Of a stretch of 64,000 nucleotides of DNA, positions 8,729 to 17,750 are shown piece by piece; the stretch's first letter is position 1; each line of letters starts with the position of its first letter. Both the position numbers and the translations under genes were made by a program. The notes under the pieces were generated by a model. The model was given only the letters and a program-made list of their open reading frames with translations. It did no database searches and had not been told where the DNA came from. Source of the DNA: Paenibacillus sp. KS-LC4 (GTDB lineage: Bacteria; Bacillota; Bacilli; Paenibacillales; Paenibacillaceae); contig NZ_CP145905.1 of the NCBI RefSeq assembly GCF_036894955.1, positions 5,665,001 through 5,729,000 of the forward strand, given 5' to 3'.

Positions 8729-10666
8729 TTAGAATACCTCCTTATCGAAAGGTTGATAGTGAACCGTTATAGCTTCGTATAGATTCTCTTTATACGGTAT
8801 GATAATCGTAGCGCTATCCTCTATAAACGGAGCCAACATACGAACGTCAAATTTTCCCCAGCCCACATCTACAGGAATTTTCGCGAGAAGCTTCTTTAAA
8901 TCTGTCGTATATACTTCAATCATCATGGTTTGATCCTTAAAATGAAGGTTGTAGCCCTCGATGCTTAATCGTTTATTATGCTCCAATGTTACGAGTGCTC
9001 CATAACGACTAATTGTCACATCAGCCGCTTCTTCAAAGGGAGCCTCCGGATTAGCACGCTTCAGCATTCGAACCTCTTTCTCAATCGAATTTACTTCTTC
9101 GCTCACACCATCACTCTGCTCTTTTTCCTTATCTATTAAGGTAACCTCCATATTTAGTTTATTAAAGAAAAGAGTATACGAAGGGTCTTTCGTTTCAGAC
9201 ACCTCTAAACCAAGATCTTCATTCCAAGTCCCTAATGGGAGATACAAGTTATTGCCCCTTCTAATGACTTCATTACCTTTCATCGAGAGTGATGCTCGAC
9301 GTTCATATCGAGAAAAAGATATATTTTCTTTACCTACAGAATAATCAATATGGAAGGCTTCGGAAAATTCCTTCAAAGGGACATAATACTGCTCATTCAG
9401 ATAAAAAGCATTTTGCTCCTTCGACTCAAGCACAATACGACCTGCTTTAATGGCTACTGGAACAGCGACTATAAAAAGATCGTCATTACTAAAGGTTGTC
9501 CAGCCCGCATACATAAACTCATCTAAATAAGGATCATATTCAGCTCTTATACTCGAAAGACTTGAAAAGCTGGTGAAGTACATCGGATAATCAGAAATGA
9601 TGTCTATATTATGTTCACCAACATATAGATCGTCGGAAACCCAAGTTACCCCCGTCATCTCTTTGTTATAGGGCGATTTATATTTTTTAAGCCATTGAAA
9701 CTTTTCCAAGCTAATCATATGTACGACGGAGGACTCCAGCTTTTTGCCTTTGTTGGTTTCTACCGTTAACAGCAGATTTTTTTCATGAGGCGAAGCGAAT
9801 GCCTTAATATTGGAGGCGTAGCCTTCGAAGAAAACGCTAGTTTGCCCGTCTTTAATAGCTGTTACTTTCCATTTAGAGGGATTGAACCTTCGATTTTCCT
9901 CCAGCGTTACTTTTACACCTCCTGCTGTAAATGTACGGGTACGTATTTTTTCAGCAGCATCATACTTGGCCTTGTTTACTGTAACTTTTATATTCTTCCC
10001 CCTATCTCCACCAAATTTTAATTGATAACAATCTTTGAGATTCGCATCAGAACAATAAACAATATAATTTCTACCTTCTGGAAAAGGCTCCATGCTATAT
10101 TCGGTCATCCCAACCTGATAGCTTCCAAGCATGACTCCTCCTGTAAAAACAGGTTTATTATCGGACAATGAATAAAATTCCGCACTTGAGCCCTTTGACT
10201 CAATAGAATACAAGCCAACTCTTGAATACAAATGAGCATCTTGATTTTGATTCAATGAAAATTCTCTGACCTTCCTTAAAGAAAGCGTGGCATAATCAAA
10301 CTCATAAATGACTACCACCCTTTGCTTCGATTTATTTATTAAATCTATCAAACCATACCCTTTAAGACCTGAAGGAGTGTCCTCAACAGCACTCGCTATT
10401 CCGTTGTGTAAATACCCATTACGGACTTGCGGAAGTAAAGAGTCATCAGTAAACCTATAATCCGCACGTTTAACCAAGCCTGTATCGTAGCTTATTTTAT
10501 AGGTTGTTAAATTAACCGAGTCACCAAAAACCCAATAATCAAAATCAATCATATGCCTTATTCTTTGTTTCTCCGTCGCAGGAGCTTCCGCCATCCCTAA
10601 TGCAGGCAACGAGGAAAATATGATGATTAAGCTCAACAGCATCTTGATTGACGTATTTATACGCAT
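8729..10666 (-). CDS. Secreted protein with copper-amine-oxidase-N-like (stalk) domain
   Basis: About 645 residues with an N-terminal signal peptide (MRINTSIKMLLSLIIIFSSLPALGMAEA, cleavage likely after AEA). The first two thirds are beta-rich and unrecognised. Near residues 440-530, phrases such as YLNEQYYVPLKEFSEAF and NNLYLPLGTW resemble the copper amine oxidase N-terminal-like repeat common in secreted Paenibacillus proteins, where it is thought to bind the cell wall or other proteins. ATG 10666 is chosen because AGGGGG precedes it and because the longer frame would run through a terminator hairpin. The gene looks more AT-rich than its neighbours, which may mean later acquisition. The function is unknown. 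Confidence 0.7.
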   Translation of the reverse strand: MRINTSIKMLLSLIIIFSSLPALGMAEAPATEKQRIRHMIDFDYWVFGDSVNLTTYKISYDTGLVKRADYRFTDDSLLPQVRNGYLHNGIASAVEDTPSGLKGYGLIDLINKSKQRVVVIYEFDYATLSLRKVREFSLNQNQDAHLYSRVGLYSIESKGSSAEFYSLSDNKPVFTGGVMLGSYQVGMTEYSMEPFPEGRNYIVYCSDANLKDCYQLKFGGDRGKNIKVTVNKAKYDAAEKIRTRTFTAGGVKVTLEENRRFNPSKWKVTAIKDGQTSVFFEGYASNIKAFASPHEKNLLLTVETNKGKKLESSVVHMISLEKFQWLKKYKSPYNKEMTGVTWVSDDLYVGEHNIDIISDYPMYFTSFSSLSSIRAEYDPYLDEFMYAGWTTFSNDDLFIVAVPVAIKAGRIVLESKEQNAFYLNEQYYVPLKEFSEAFHIDYSVGKENISFSRYERRASLSMKGNEVIRRGNNLYLPLGTWNEDLGLEVSETKDPSYTLFFNKLNMEVTLIDKEKEQSDGVSEEVNSIEKEVRMLKRANPEAPFEEAADVTISRYGALVTLEHNKRLSIEGYNLHFKDQTMMIEVYTTDLKKLLAKIPVDVGWGKFDVRMLAPFIEDSATIIIPYKENLYEAITVHYQPFDKEVF

Positions 10667-10702
10667 TATGCATCCCCCTGAACAATAAGCTTCTATAGCA
10701 AA

Positions 10703-10743
10703 ACACCCCGCATTATGAGGAGTGAGGCTCCAAATGCGGGATG
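10703..10743 (-). terminator. Hairpin, likely terminator of the RND efflux operon
   Basis: CCCGCATT pairs with AATGCGGG, with an inner GGAG/CTCC stem, followed on the minus strand by GTGTTTTG. It lies 50 bases past the adaptor gene stop and before the stalk-protein gene. The T run is short, so termination may be partial. Confidence 0.55.
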
Positions 10744-10792
10744 AATGACAGTATTCCATAACGGCTTCTAAACATGCTTTCTTGCGCTTTGT

Positions 10793-11998
10793 TTACTTCG
10801 CAGCCTCTTCGTTCTCAATCTTCTGTCCATCGCTCAGCGTATGCTGACCGGAGACGACTACGCTCTCTCCCTCTTTCAGCCCTTCCAGCACTTCCTGATA
10901 GACGCCATTGATACGTCCCAGTTTAACGGCACGCTTCTCAGCTGTACCTGCATTGGACAGCATAACGAAGGTTTCGCTGCCATCACGCACAATGCTCAGC
11001 GATGGAACAGCAATTACATTCTCCTCTGCAACGGTCGTCAGCTCCACCTGAACGCGACTTCCGGGCTTCAGTACGCCATCCGCATTGTCCGTTGTAAGCT
11101 CAAGCGCGTACATTCTCGTTTTTGCATTAGGCACTGAGGCGAGATAGACCACTTTCGCTTTTTTCTTCACAGATGGATTTTCCGCATTGTAGTAGACAAG
11201 TTCTGACTTGCCGCGGGCCAGCTCGGCTGCTGGTTCGCTAAGCTCCGTTTTAATCGAAATTTGCTTCACGTTCTGCACGACAGCTACTACTGTACCTGCG
11301 TTTATCGTCATGCCCTCGCTCACGGCAAAATCAGTAATCGTACCGCTCGCTGGAGCGGTAATTTGATAGCTGTCCAGCTGAAGATCAGCCTGCTCCACAG
11401 CTAATCTCGCCGCATCGATTTGGGACTGCAAGCCCGCAAGCGAGCTGCCATTATCCAAGTCGGCAAGCTGCTGCTTCGCCGACTCCAGATTACGACGTGC
11501 GGCATCAATCAAATTTTGATCATCACCGGCACTCGCCTGAATGTACTGCGTCTCCAGACTAGCAATATTATTAAGCAAGGTAGAACGACCTGTTGCAATT
11601 TCCTGCTTAGCCTTTACTAGAGATTGCTCGGCAGCTGACAGGCTGGTTTCCGCACGCTTACGATCCAGCACTGCGAGATTCGACTCCAATTGAATGATAG
11701 CTTCTCCTTTGTTAACGGTGTCGCCATTGCCCTTAAGCACGCGAGCAATTTTGCCGGAAGCCATTGTCGGAATGTCCAGACGAACCGAGGCGCTTACCTC
11801 AGCTACCTGCTCGCGCGGATTTCCCATGCTGTGCTTGGCTACCGCCTCTGTTTTAATGACTGTCACTTGCTGCTCTACTGCTGTCTCTTCTGCAGCAGGT
11901 GCGGCGCTTGAGCATCCCGCAGCCATTAAAGCCATTGCAAACACGGCTGCGAGAGCCGCTTTGCTTCGCCGCTCCTGCTTGATCAAACGAAAAAACAT
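10793..11998 (-). CDS. RND efflux periplasmic adaptor-like lipoprotein (HlyD/MFP family)
   Basis: Membrane fusion protein of an RND pump. In Gram-positive bacteria these are lipoproteins on the outer face of the membrane. The signal peptide ends in the lipobox ALMAAGC, with the lipidated Cys at residue 29. A barrel-sandwich half motif (ASGKIARVLKGNGDTVNKGEAIIQLE) is followed by a coiled-coil hairpin (about 85-175), the second lipoyl half (ITAPASGTITDFAVSEGMTINAG), a beta-barrel and a C-terminal membrane-proximal domain (LKEGESVVVSGQHTLSDGQKI). The ATG follows AGAGGGGAG. The pump gene lies directly upstream, separated by 157 bases that carry a repeat element. Regulation by the two-component system further upstream is an inference from position. 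Confidence 0.9.
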   Translation of the reverse strand: MFFRLIKQERRSKAALAAVFAMALMAAGCSSAAPAAEETAVEQQVTVIKTEAVAKHSMGNPREQVAEVSASVRLDIPTMASGKIARVLKGNGDTVNKGEAIIQLESNLAVLDRKRAETSLSAAEQSLVKAKQEIATGRSTLLNNIASLETQYIQASAGDDQNLIDAARRNLESAKQQLADLDNGSSLAGLQSQIDAARLAVEQADLQLDSYQITAPASGTITDFAVSEGMTINAGTVVAVVQNVKQISIKTELSEPAAELARGKSELVYYNAENPSVKKKAKVVYLASVPNAKTRMYALELTTDNADGVLKPGSRVQVELTTVAEENVIAVPSLSIVRDGSETFVMLSNAGTAEKRAVKLGRINGVYQEVLEGLKEGESVVVSGQHTLSDGQKIENEEAAK

Positions 11999-12048
11999 AT
12001 ATTCCAGCTCCCCTCTTTATTGTTAACCCTCTTAACCATTTATGTGCC

Positions 12049-12152
12049 AAGCAAAAACGACTTCGTCGTTCTTCTAGGACGTGCGCAAAGCTTTGTCGGA
12101 GAAATATAAGCCTGTTTATAAGAGAAAAATTTATAAAGGCTTATATTTTAAA
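12049..12152 (+). repeat. Two-hairpin intergenic repeat, copy A
   Basis: Copy A of a five-member family. It begins with CCAAGCAAAAACGAC, then a short hairpin region, then GAAATATAAGCC, and ends in GGCTTATATTT. The second half folds into a long AT-rich stem (AAATATAAGCC/GGCTTATATTT plus TTTATAA/TTATAAA). It is about 80% identical by eye to copy E at 47.9 kb on the other strand. It fills the gap between the RND pump gene and its adaptor gene. Confidence 0.8.
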
Positions 12153-12155
12153 TGT

Positions 12156-15100
12156 TTAGCCTTCCAAATGGGCAGGCTTATTAAAATCCACTGGTGTTGC
12201 TTGGCCCTTTCCTTTGCGGAACAGCTTATTGCTAATCGCCTCAAGCATCTCATATACGACTGGTACAACTACAAGCGTAAGCAGTGTAGATGTAATCAAG
12301 CCGCCGATAACAACGACCGCTAGCCCTTTAGAAATAAGTACACCTTCACCAGTGCCCATTGCCAGAGGTATCATCGCTACTATCGTTGCGCCTGCTGTCA
12401 TAATAATCGGACGCAGCCGGACTCTTCCTGCTTCAACCAGCGCATGGCGGACGGAGAAGCCATCATGCCGCAGCTGCTGCGCTCGGTCGAGCAATACGAT
12501 CGCATTGGTAACGACGATGCCGATCAGCATCATAAATCCTATGAGGGATGTAATATTAATTGATTCATTCATAACCAGCAGGCCCAGCAAACCGCCAATA
12601 ATCGCGAGCGGCAGCGAGAACAGAATCGCGAACGGCGTGCCGGCATTGCCGAAGCACAGAACCAGTATAAAATAAACAATAGCGATGGATACAGCCATAG
12701 CCATAAACAGCTGCGTAAAGCTTTTGGTGATGTCCTCCGTCACGCCTTTTACCTCGGTAGATACACCTGCTGGAAGCTCAATTGCATCCAGCGCAGCCGC
12801 CACTCTTGTGCTGACATCATTTTGATTTGCTGCATCAATGGTAGCCGTCATCTTCACGATCTGCGAGCGCGATTCCCGGCTCAATGCAGCAGGGGCCTGT
12901 ACTTCCTCCACTTTGGCCACCTCTTGCAAATAAACGATGCCTGCCGTCTGCGATAAAATCGGCATTCTGCCAAGCTTATCCAGCGAGCCTTTATCTTCAT
13001 CGCGAAGCTTGACCACTGTGGAATACAAAACATTATTAAAGCGAATATCGCCAAGACGCTGCTCTGCAAGCCACATCCGAACGGAATCTCTGACATCAGC
13101 AGGATTAAGTCCAAGCTCTCTAGCCTTCGTCTGCGAAACGGTAATGCTTATTTCCGTTTTGGCGTCGCTAAGCGTATCCTTGATTTTTGTAAGCTCAGGG
13201 AATTCCTTCATTTTATCCTTGACGAGTGCGGCACCCTGCTCAAGCACCTCTTGATTGTCACCTTTCAGCACATAAGAGAAGGTTCCTCCGTTAAGTCCTC
13301 CACTGCCACTTGCTGTCTCTCCCGTTACTTCCGTGCCCTTCGGCAACTGATTTTTAATCAGCTCCACATAGTTGTTCAAGACCGCAGTAGCATTCTCTGC
13401 TTCGCTGATCTCAGCGGTAAGCAAGGTTGTATAAGGAACGGTATCGTCACTATCCGCATATCCAACCAAGGACTCCACGAAGGTGAACACGGGGTCGCCC
13501 TTGCTGTCCTTGGCATCCAGCAGCATTTTCTCAATTTCTCGCGACTGCATGTCATTGCTTTCAAGTGACGTTTCATAAGGATACTTCACTTGGAAGTAAA
13601 CGAGCTTCTCCGGACCACCCGAAGGCAGGAAGTTAACTGCCAAATTCGGAATTGTAATCGCCATCGTCATAATCAGCATGACAAGCGACAGCAGCAAGGT
13701 TTTGATCCGATGAGACAAGCACCATACTAGAATACGCTCATATAGACGCGTCACTTTGCCGTCATGCGCATGCTCGTTGTGCTTAATCTGCTTGCGGCTG
13801 CGCAGTACGAGCAGCTTTGTCATCATAGGAATGACCGTCAGCGCCACAACGAGTGAAGCAAGCAGAGCACATGATACCGTCAGCGCAAATGGTCGGAACA
13901 TCTGGCCAACGATTCCGCCAACAACTGCGAGTGGCAGGAACACGCCTGCCGTAACGAGCGTCGAAGAGGTAATCGCCATGGAAACTTGGCGGGTAGCCAT
14001 AAGAATGACGGAATCGCCGCGCTCCTGCGCTTTTTCCAGATTGCTGTATATGTTCTCAATGACGACGATACTATCATCCACAATTCGCCCAATGGCGATG
14101 AACATACCGCCAAGCGTCATAATATTCAGCGTAATATTCATGGTCGACATCATAATCAGCGTAATCAGAATCGAGAGTGGAATCGAGACGAGAACGATCA
14201 ATGTCATCCGAATATTGCGAAGGAATAGCAGAATCATAAGCGAGGCAAGAGCAATTCCGATAAAGCCTTCTTTTAAAATGCCGCTGATCGACTTTCTAAC
14301 CTCATCTGCGCCATCGTAAATTTTTTGGAATGTAATCGCTGGCTGCTTGGTCTCCCAATCGGTGAGCACCTTATTGACTTCATTGGAGAAATCTACCGCA
14401 TTGGCTTCGCTCATCTTATAAAGACGAATGCCCAGCGCAGGCTGATTGTTGTAGCGGGCAATAAACTTCGATTCGTTCACAGCCTGAACATCTCCCAAAT
14501 CCTGAAGCAGCACCGTTTGGCCGGTCCTCGTGGCAAACTCCAAATTTCGCAGGCCGTAAATGCTGTTCAAATCGCCACTCACCCGTGCCATCTGCGTTTT
14601 GCCGTCCAGCTCTACAGTACCGACTGCACCATCCGTCAGAGCGGATTGAATGGCACTGGTTACCTCTACAGCCGATAAGTTGAACACGGATAAAGCATCT
14701 GCATCCAGCAATATATCGAGCGAGGTTGAACTAACGCCAATAGAATTAACATGGTCAATACCATTAACACCTTCCAGCGATGGCTTAATGCTATCGTCGT
14801 AAAGCTTGTTGAGCTCCATTTGCGACATGCCTTCCCCAGCATATAGCGTTAAGTAATAAGCAGGCTGGGAGGAAAAGCCGAAGGTCATTACCTTTGGCGT
14901 ACTTGTGCCAGCCGGAAGCGCTACCTCCTGCAGCAGACTTTCCAGCTCCGTCTTTTTCTCCTTTACATCGTAGCCCTGTTTGAACTGGACAATGATGCTG
15001 GAAATATTATCGCTAGATGTCGAGCTGAGTGTATCGAGCCCTTGTATGTTCGCGATTTTATCCTCAATCGGCTTCGTCACCTCATCCATTACATCCATTG

Positions 15101-15266
15101 GCGGTGCCGGATATGAGGTCTGAATCATGACGACTGGAAACGAGATATCGGGAATCGTCTCCATTTTCAGAGTCGCCGTTGCGTATAGCCCCCCTCCTAC
15201 AAGCAGGGCAATCAATATAACCATTGCAGCCACTTTATTCATCGAAAAGCGGATTAAACCATTCAA
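12156..15266 (-). CDS. RND family efflux transporter, SwrC/AcrB type
   Basis: A proton-driven inner-membrane exporter of 1036 residues, the normal length. It starts with one TM helix (about 9-30), then the porter domain (IPDISFPVVMIQTSYPAPPMDV), a TM block at about 330-500 with the proton-relay motif GRIVDDSIVVIENIYSNLE, a second porter domain and a final TM block from about 850. It most resembles B. subtilis SwrC, which exports surfactin and other amphiphiles; that substrate is a guess here. The start is a TTG at 15266, 6 bases after AGGAGGGG. A lipoprotein adaptor gene follows and a histidine kinase gene precedes, all on the same strand. Confidence 0.93.
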   Translation of the reverse strand: MNGLIRFSMNKVAAMVILIALLVGGGLYATATLKMETIPDISFPVVMIQTSYPAPPMDVMDEVTKPIEDKIANIQGLDTLSSTSSDNISSIIVQFKQGYDVKEKKTELESLLQEVALPAGTSTPKVMTFGFSSQPAYYLTLYAGEGMSQMELNKLYDDSIKPSLEGVNGIDHVNSIGVSSTSLDILLDADALSVFNLSAVEVTSAIQSALTDGAVGTVELDGKTQMARVSGDLNSIYGLRNLEFATRTGQTVLLQDLGDVQAVNESKFIARYNNQPALGIRLYKMSEANAVDFSNEVNKVLTDWETKQPAITFQKIYDGADEVRKSISGILKEGFIGIALASLMILLFLRNIRMTLIVLVSIPLSILITLIMMSTMNITLNIMTLGGMFIAIGRIVDDSIVVIENIYSNLEKAQERGDSVILMATRQVSMAITSSTLVTAGVFLPLAVVGGIVGQMFRPFALTVSCALLASLVVALTVIPMMTKLLVLRSRKQIKHNEHAHDGKVTRLYERILVWCLSHRIKTLLLSLVMLIMTMAITIPNLAVNFLPSGGPEKLVYFQVKYPYETSLESNDMQSREIEKMLLDAKDSKGDPVFTFVESLVGYADSDDTVPYTTLLTAEISEAENATAVLNNYVELIKNQLPKGTEVTGETASGSGGLNGGTFSYVLKGDNQEVLEQGAALVKDKMKEFPELTKIKDTLSDAKTEISITVSQTKARELGLNPADVRDSVRMWLAEQRLGDIRFNNVLYSTVVKLRDEDKGSLDKLGRMPILSQTAGIVYLQEVAKVEEVQAPAALSRESRSQIVKMTATIDAANQNDVSTRVAAALDAIELPAGVSTEVKGVTEDITKSFTQLFMAMAVSIAIVYFILVLCFGNAGTPFAILFSLPLAIIGGLLGLLVMNESINITSLIGFMMLIGIVVTNAIVLLDRAQQLRHDGFSVRHALVEAGRVRLRPIIMTAGATIVAMIPLAMGTGEGVLISKGLAVVVIGGLITSTLLTLVVVPVVYEMLEAISNKLFRKGKGQATPVDFNKPAHLEG

Positions 15267-15329
15267 CCAGAACCCCTCCTACTCGCGTGTATACCTCAAC
15301 GTTAAACTTTCTGTATGAACATAACGTGA

Positions 15330-15374
15330 ACCATGCAAAAAAAATGATACAGGCAGCCCTTTTTTTTGCGTGGT
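15330..15374 (-). terminator. Inverted repeat with A and T tracts between kinase and pump genes
   Basis: A 15-base inverted repeat (ACCATGCA plus seven A, mirrored by T8 plus GCGTGGT) surrounds a 15-base loop with a GGGCTGCC core. It looks like a bidirectional terminator, or an attenuator between the two-component genes and the RND pump. The 160-base gap holds nothing else clear. Confidence 0.5.
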
Positions 15375-15434
15375 ACGCATTTGTAGAAGTAGAATGGCAA
15401 GCTATCGGGGGAGGCAAGCGGCTGCTTAAGACCG

Positions 15435-16823
15435 TCAGGATATGCGTTTTTTGGCTGCCATGCTCGGCAGCGTCACGTCTACGCGCGCACCGCCTTCCAC
15501 CCGGTTTGTAATACGGATGACGCCTTTATGCAAATTTACAATTTTCTGGGCTATGGAGAGGCCAAGGCCGCTTCCGCCCAGCTTTTTGCTGCGCGATTTG
15601 TCCGCCTTATAAAATCGTTCAAACAGCCTAAAGCCGTCTTCGTCAGGAAACCCGCTGCCGTTGTCGGACACGGATACTTTAATGCTGTCTGTATCCAGGC
15701 TCATTTCAATGCGTATATATCCGCCTTCCGGCGCAAATTTAATTGCATTGCCGATTATATTTATCCATACTTGGCTAAGCCCATCCTCATCGGCATTAAT
15801 TTTCACATGCGGCAGCTCCAGTATCATTTCAATTGATTTTTCGGACCACTGCGGCTCGTAGACCAAAATAACTTGGCGCAGTTGCTCATCGAGATCGTAG
15901 GTAACCGGATCAAATGCGGGCACTGCCGAATCCAGCTCCGCCAGCCTAAGCAAATTATCGCTAAGGCGCGACAGACGCTGGCTTTCTGTATAAATAATGT
16001 TTAAATATCGCTGCTTCTGCTCGGGATTCTCCACCGCATCCATCATAAGCATTCGCGAAAATCCGGCAATTGACGTCAGCGGCGATTGAATCTCATGCGA
16101 GACGCTGCTCACAAATTGCCCCCGCAGTTCATCCATCTGCTCAATTTCCTTCGCCATGCTGCTAAAGCTTTGAGCCAGTTGCCCGAGCTCATCTGTACGC
16201 TTGCCTGATCTTAGCTGAATGTCAAAGCGCCCACTCGCCATCCGCTCTACCGCCTGCTTCATTTCTTTAAGCGGACGCACCAAATAGATGGCGGCCACAA
16301 AGATGCACAGACCGCCCACTCCGAGCACAACAGCAAGCGCAACGAAGAGCATCTGATTGAAAATAACTGTCTTGCTCGTCGGCTGGTGTACAAACAACGC
16401 GTACGTTTTATGATTAGAAGTAAATGGCATCCCGAGCACGAGGCCTTTGCCTTCCGTAAGCCCAATATCAAAATACACAAACGGCTCGCCCTTTAATACT
16501 GATGCCGAAATGCTGCCTCCGGGAGCAATGCCAAATTCCGCAAACAGCTTCCCCTCCTCGGTGAGCCAGCCCTTGTCATCCATAACCATATATTTATAGT
16601 TCGGGGTAGGCTCTAATAGCGTAACAATTTGCTTCGCTTCCTCTATGCCATACTGCTCATATAAAGCGGCAATCGAATGGCCGTATTGCAAGACATCCTT
16701 CTGAACCTCGGTGATCACCTGGTCCTTAAACAGCGTAATCGTAATGAAGAAGGCGCTGACCAGACCAATCAGCACCGCTGTTATAAAACTAATAATAACC
16801 CTTACATATAAGGTTCTTAGCAT
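15435..16823 (-). CDS. Sensor histidine kinase (HAMP-containing)
   Basis: Membrane sensor kinase of 462 residues. TM1 at about 8-31 and TM2 at about 157-182 enclose an extracellular sensing region. A HAMP domain (LVRPLKEMKQAVERMASGRF) leads to the dimerisation/phosphoacceptor helix VSHEIQSPLTSIAG, with His at 243, then the ATPase domain with N box (IIGNAIKFAPEGG), DNGSGFPDEDGFRLFERF and GGSGLGLSIA. The H box reads HEIQSP instead of the usual HELRTP, which is tolerated in the family. Its ATG overlaps the regulator stop by seven bases (ATGCTAA), showing translational coupling. Control of the downstream RND pump is inferred from position. Confidence 0.93.
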   Translation of the reverse strand: MLRTLYVRVIISFITAVLIGLVSAFFITITLFKDQVITEVQKDVLQYGHSIAALYEQYGIEEAKQIVTLLEPTPNYKYMVMDDKGWLTEEGKLFAEFGIAPGGSISASVLKGEPFVYFDIGLTEGKGLVLGMPFTSNHKTYALFVHQPTSKTVIFNQMLFVALAVVLGVGGLCIFVAAIYLVRPLKEMKQAVERMASGRFDIQLRSGKRTDELGQLAQSFSSMAKEIEQMDELRGQFVSSVSHEIQSPLTSIAGFSRMLMMDAVENPEQKQRYLNIIYTESQRLSRLSDNLLRLAELDSAVPAFDPVTYDLDEQLRQVILVYEPQWSEKSIEMILELPHVKINADEDGLSQVWINIIGNAIKFAPEGGYIRIEMSLDTDSIKVSVSDNGSGFPDEDGFRLFERFYKADKSRSKKLGGSGLGLSIAQKIVNLHKGVIRITNRVEGGARVDVTLPSMAAKKRIS

Positions 16824-17500
16824 GCGTCCACCATTTCGAGCCTGTAGCCAAGCCCCCGCTTGGTCACAATCGTAAACGGTGCATCCAATTCTACAAAACG
16901 TTCGCGCAATCGTTTAATATGTACATCCACTGTCCGCTCATCGCCGAAAAACTGCGGACCCCAAATTTGGCTGATCAGCTCGTTGCGCGTGAAAATTTTT
17001 CCCGGGTTGCCCGCTAGCTTGAACAGCAGCTCGAACTCCTTCAGCGGCAGCGCTACCCGTACCTGCCCCTGAATCATCTCAAACGTGTGCCGGTCCAGCA
17101 CAAAATCACCCAACTGCAGCCGCATAGACGCCTCAATCCGGTAGCGCTTCAACAATGCCCGAACGCGCAGCACAAGCTCATAGGGCTCGAAAGGCTTCAC
17201 CATATAATCATCGGTTCCCAGGCCAAACGCTTTGATTTTTTGATTAATTTCACGCTTTGCTGTTACCATCAGTACTGGGACATTCGGGTATTCTTCCTTT
17301 ACAAATTTGCATAGCTCCCAGCCATCCATGAAGGGCATCATCACATCCAGCACTACTAAATCTGCTTTTTGCTTTCGCAGCAGCCGCATGGCCTCTTTGC
17401 CGTGACTTGCCTGAATCGTCTGAAATCCCTCACTGCTAAGCTGTGCGTGCATGAGCTCGCGTATATCTGGATCATCATCTACCAGCATGACACTTGCCAT
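16817..17500 (-). CDS. OmpR/PhoB-family response regulator
   Basis: A 227-residue DNA-binding regulator. The receiver domain has the acidic pocket DDD at 8-10, phosphoacceptor Asp at about 52 in VVLDVMMPFMDG, and the VKPFEPYEL lysine. The C-terminal winged helix is of Trans_reg_C type (ALPLKEFELLFKLAGNPGKIFTRNELISQIWG, DERTVDVHIKRLRERF, TKRGLGYRLE). The frame is open to 17536, but the start is placed at ATG 17500 because GGGAGGAAC lies 9 bases upstream. It is the first gene of the TCS pair and overlaps the kinase gene. The cognate signal is unknown. Confidence 0.94.
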   Translation of the reverse strand: MASVMLVDDDPDIRELMHAQLSSEGFQTIQASHGKEAMRLLRKQKADLVVLDVMMPFMDGWELCKFVKEEYPNVPVLMVTAKREINQKIKAFGLGTDDYMVKPFEPYELVLRVRALLKRYRIEASMRLQLGDFVLDRHTFEMIQGQVRVALPLKEFELLFKLAGNPGKIFTRNELISQIWGPQFFGDERTVDVHIKRLRERFVELDAPFTIVTKRGLGYRLEMVDAC

Positions 17501-17560
17501 CTCTTTGTTCCTCCCGCTCTCCTGTGGCTTTCCCATTATTTTCGGCAGCTTCTTTACAAA

Positions 17561-17591
17561 ATTATAGCCTAAAGATAGAAAAAGCTGTCAA
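17561..17591 (-). promoter_or_regulatory. Sigma-A-type promoter for the two-component genes
   Basis: On the minus strand TTGACA (17591-17586) and TATAAT (17566-17561) are separated by 19 bases, two longer than ideal. It is about 60 bases upstream of the regulator ATG. AT-rich repeats of the form GATAAAGATAAT lie just upstream and could be an activator site, but this is speculative. Confidence 0.6.
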
Positions 17592-17700
17592 GTATTATCT
17601 TTATCTTGTACGTATGAGCGGGCTTTAGGTAACCTTTTGTTTTGTTTATATGCAATTATGTCAAATTTGCAGTTTTCATTAGATATCGGCAATTAGGCAA

Positions 17701-17709
17701 TGGTATAAT
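17701..17709 (+). promoter_or_regulatory. Extended -10 promoter for the isomerase gene
   Basis: TGGTATAAT is a perfect extended -10 element (TGnTATAAT), 42 bases upstream of the ATG at 17751. No good -35 box is present, which extended -10 promoters tolerate. Confidence 0.6.
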
Positions 17710-17750
17710 GGGAATTAGCTTTTCTTATAAAATAGGAGGAATGATTGCAC

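Noticed and set aside
10667..10759. Upstream extension of the stalk-domain protein
   Set aside because: It runs through a terminator hairpin and would bury the signal peptide. AGGGGG points to ATG 10666.
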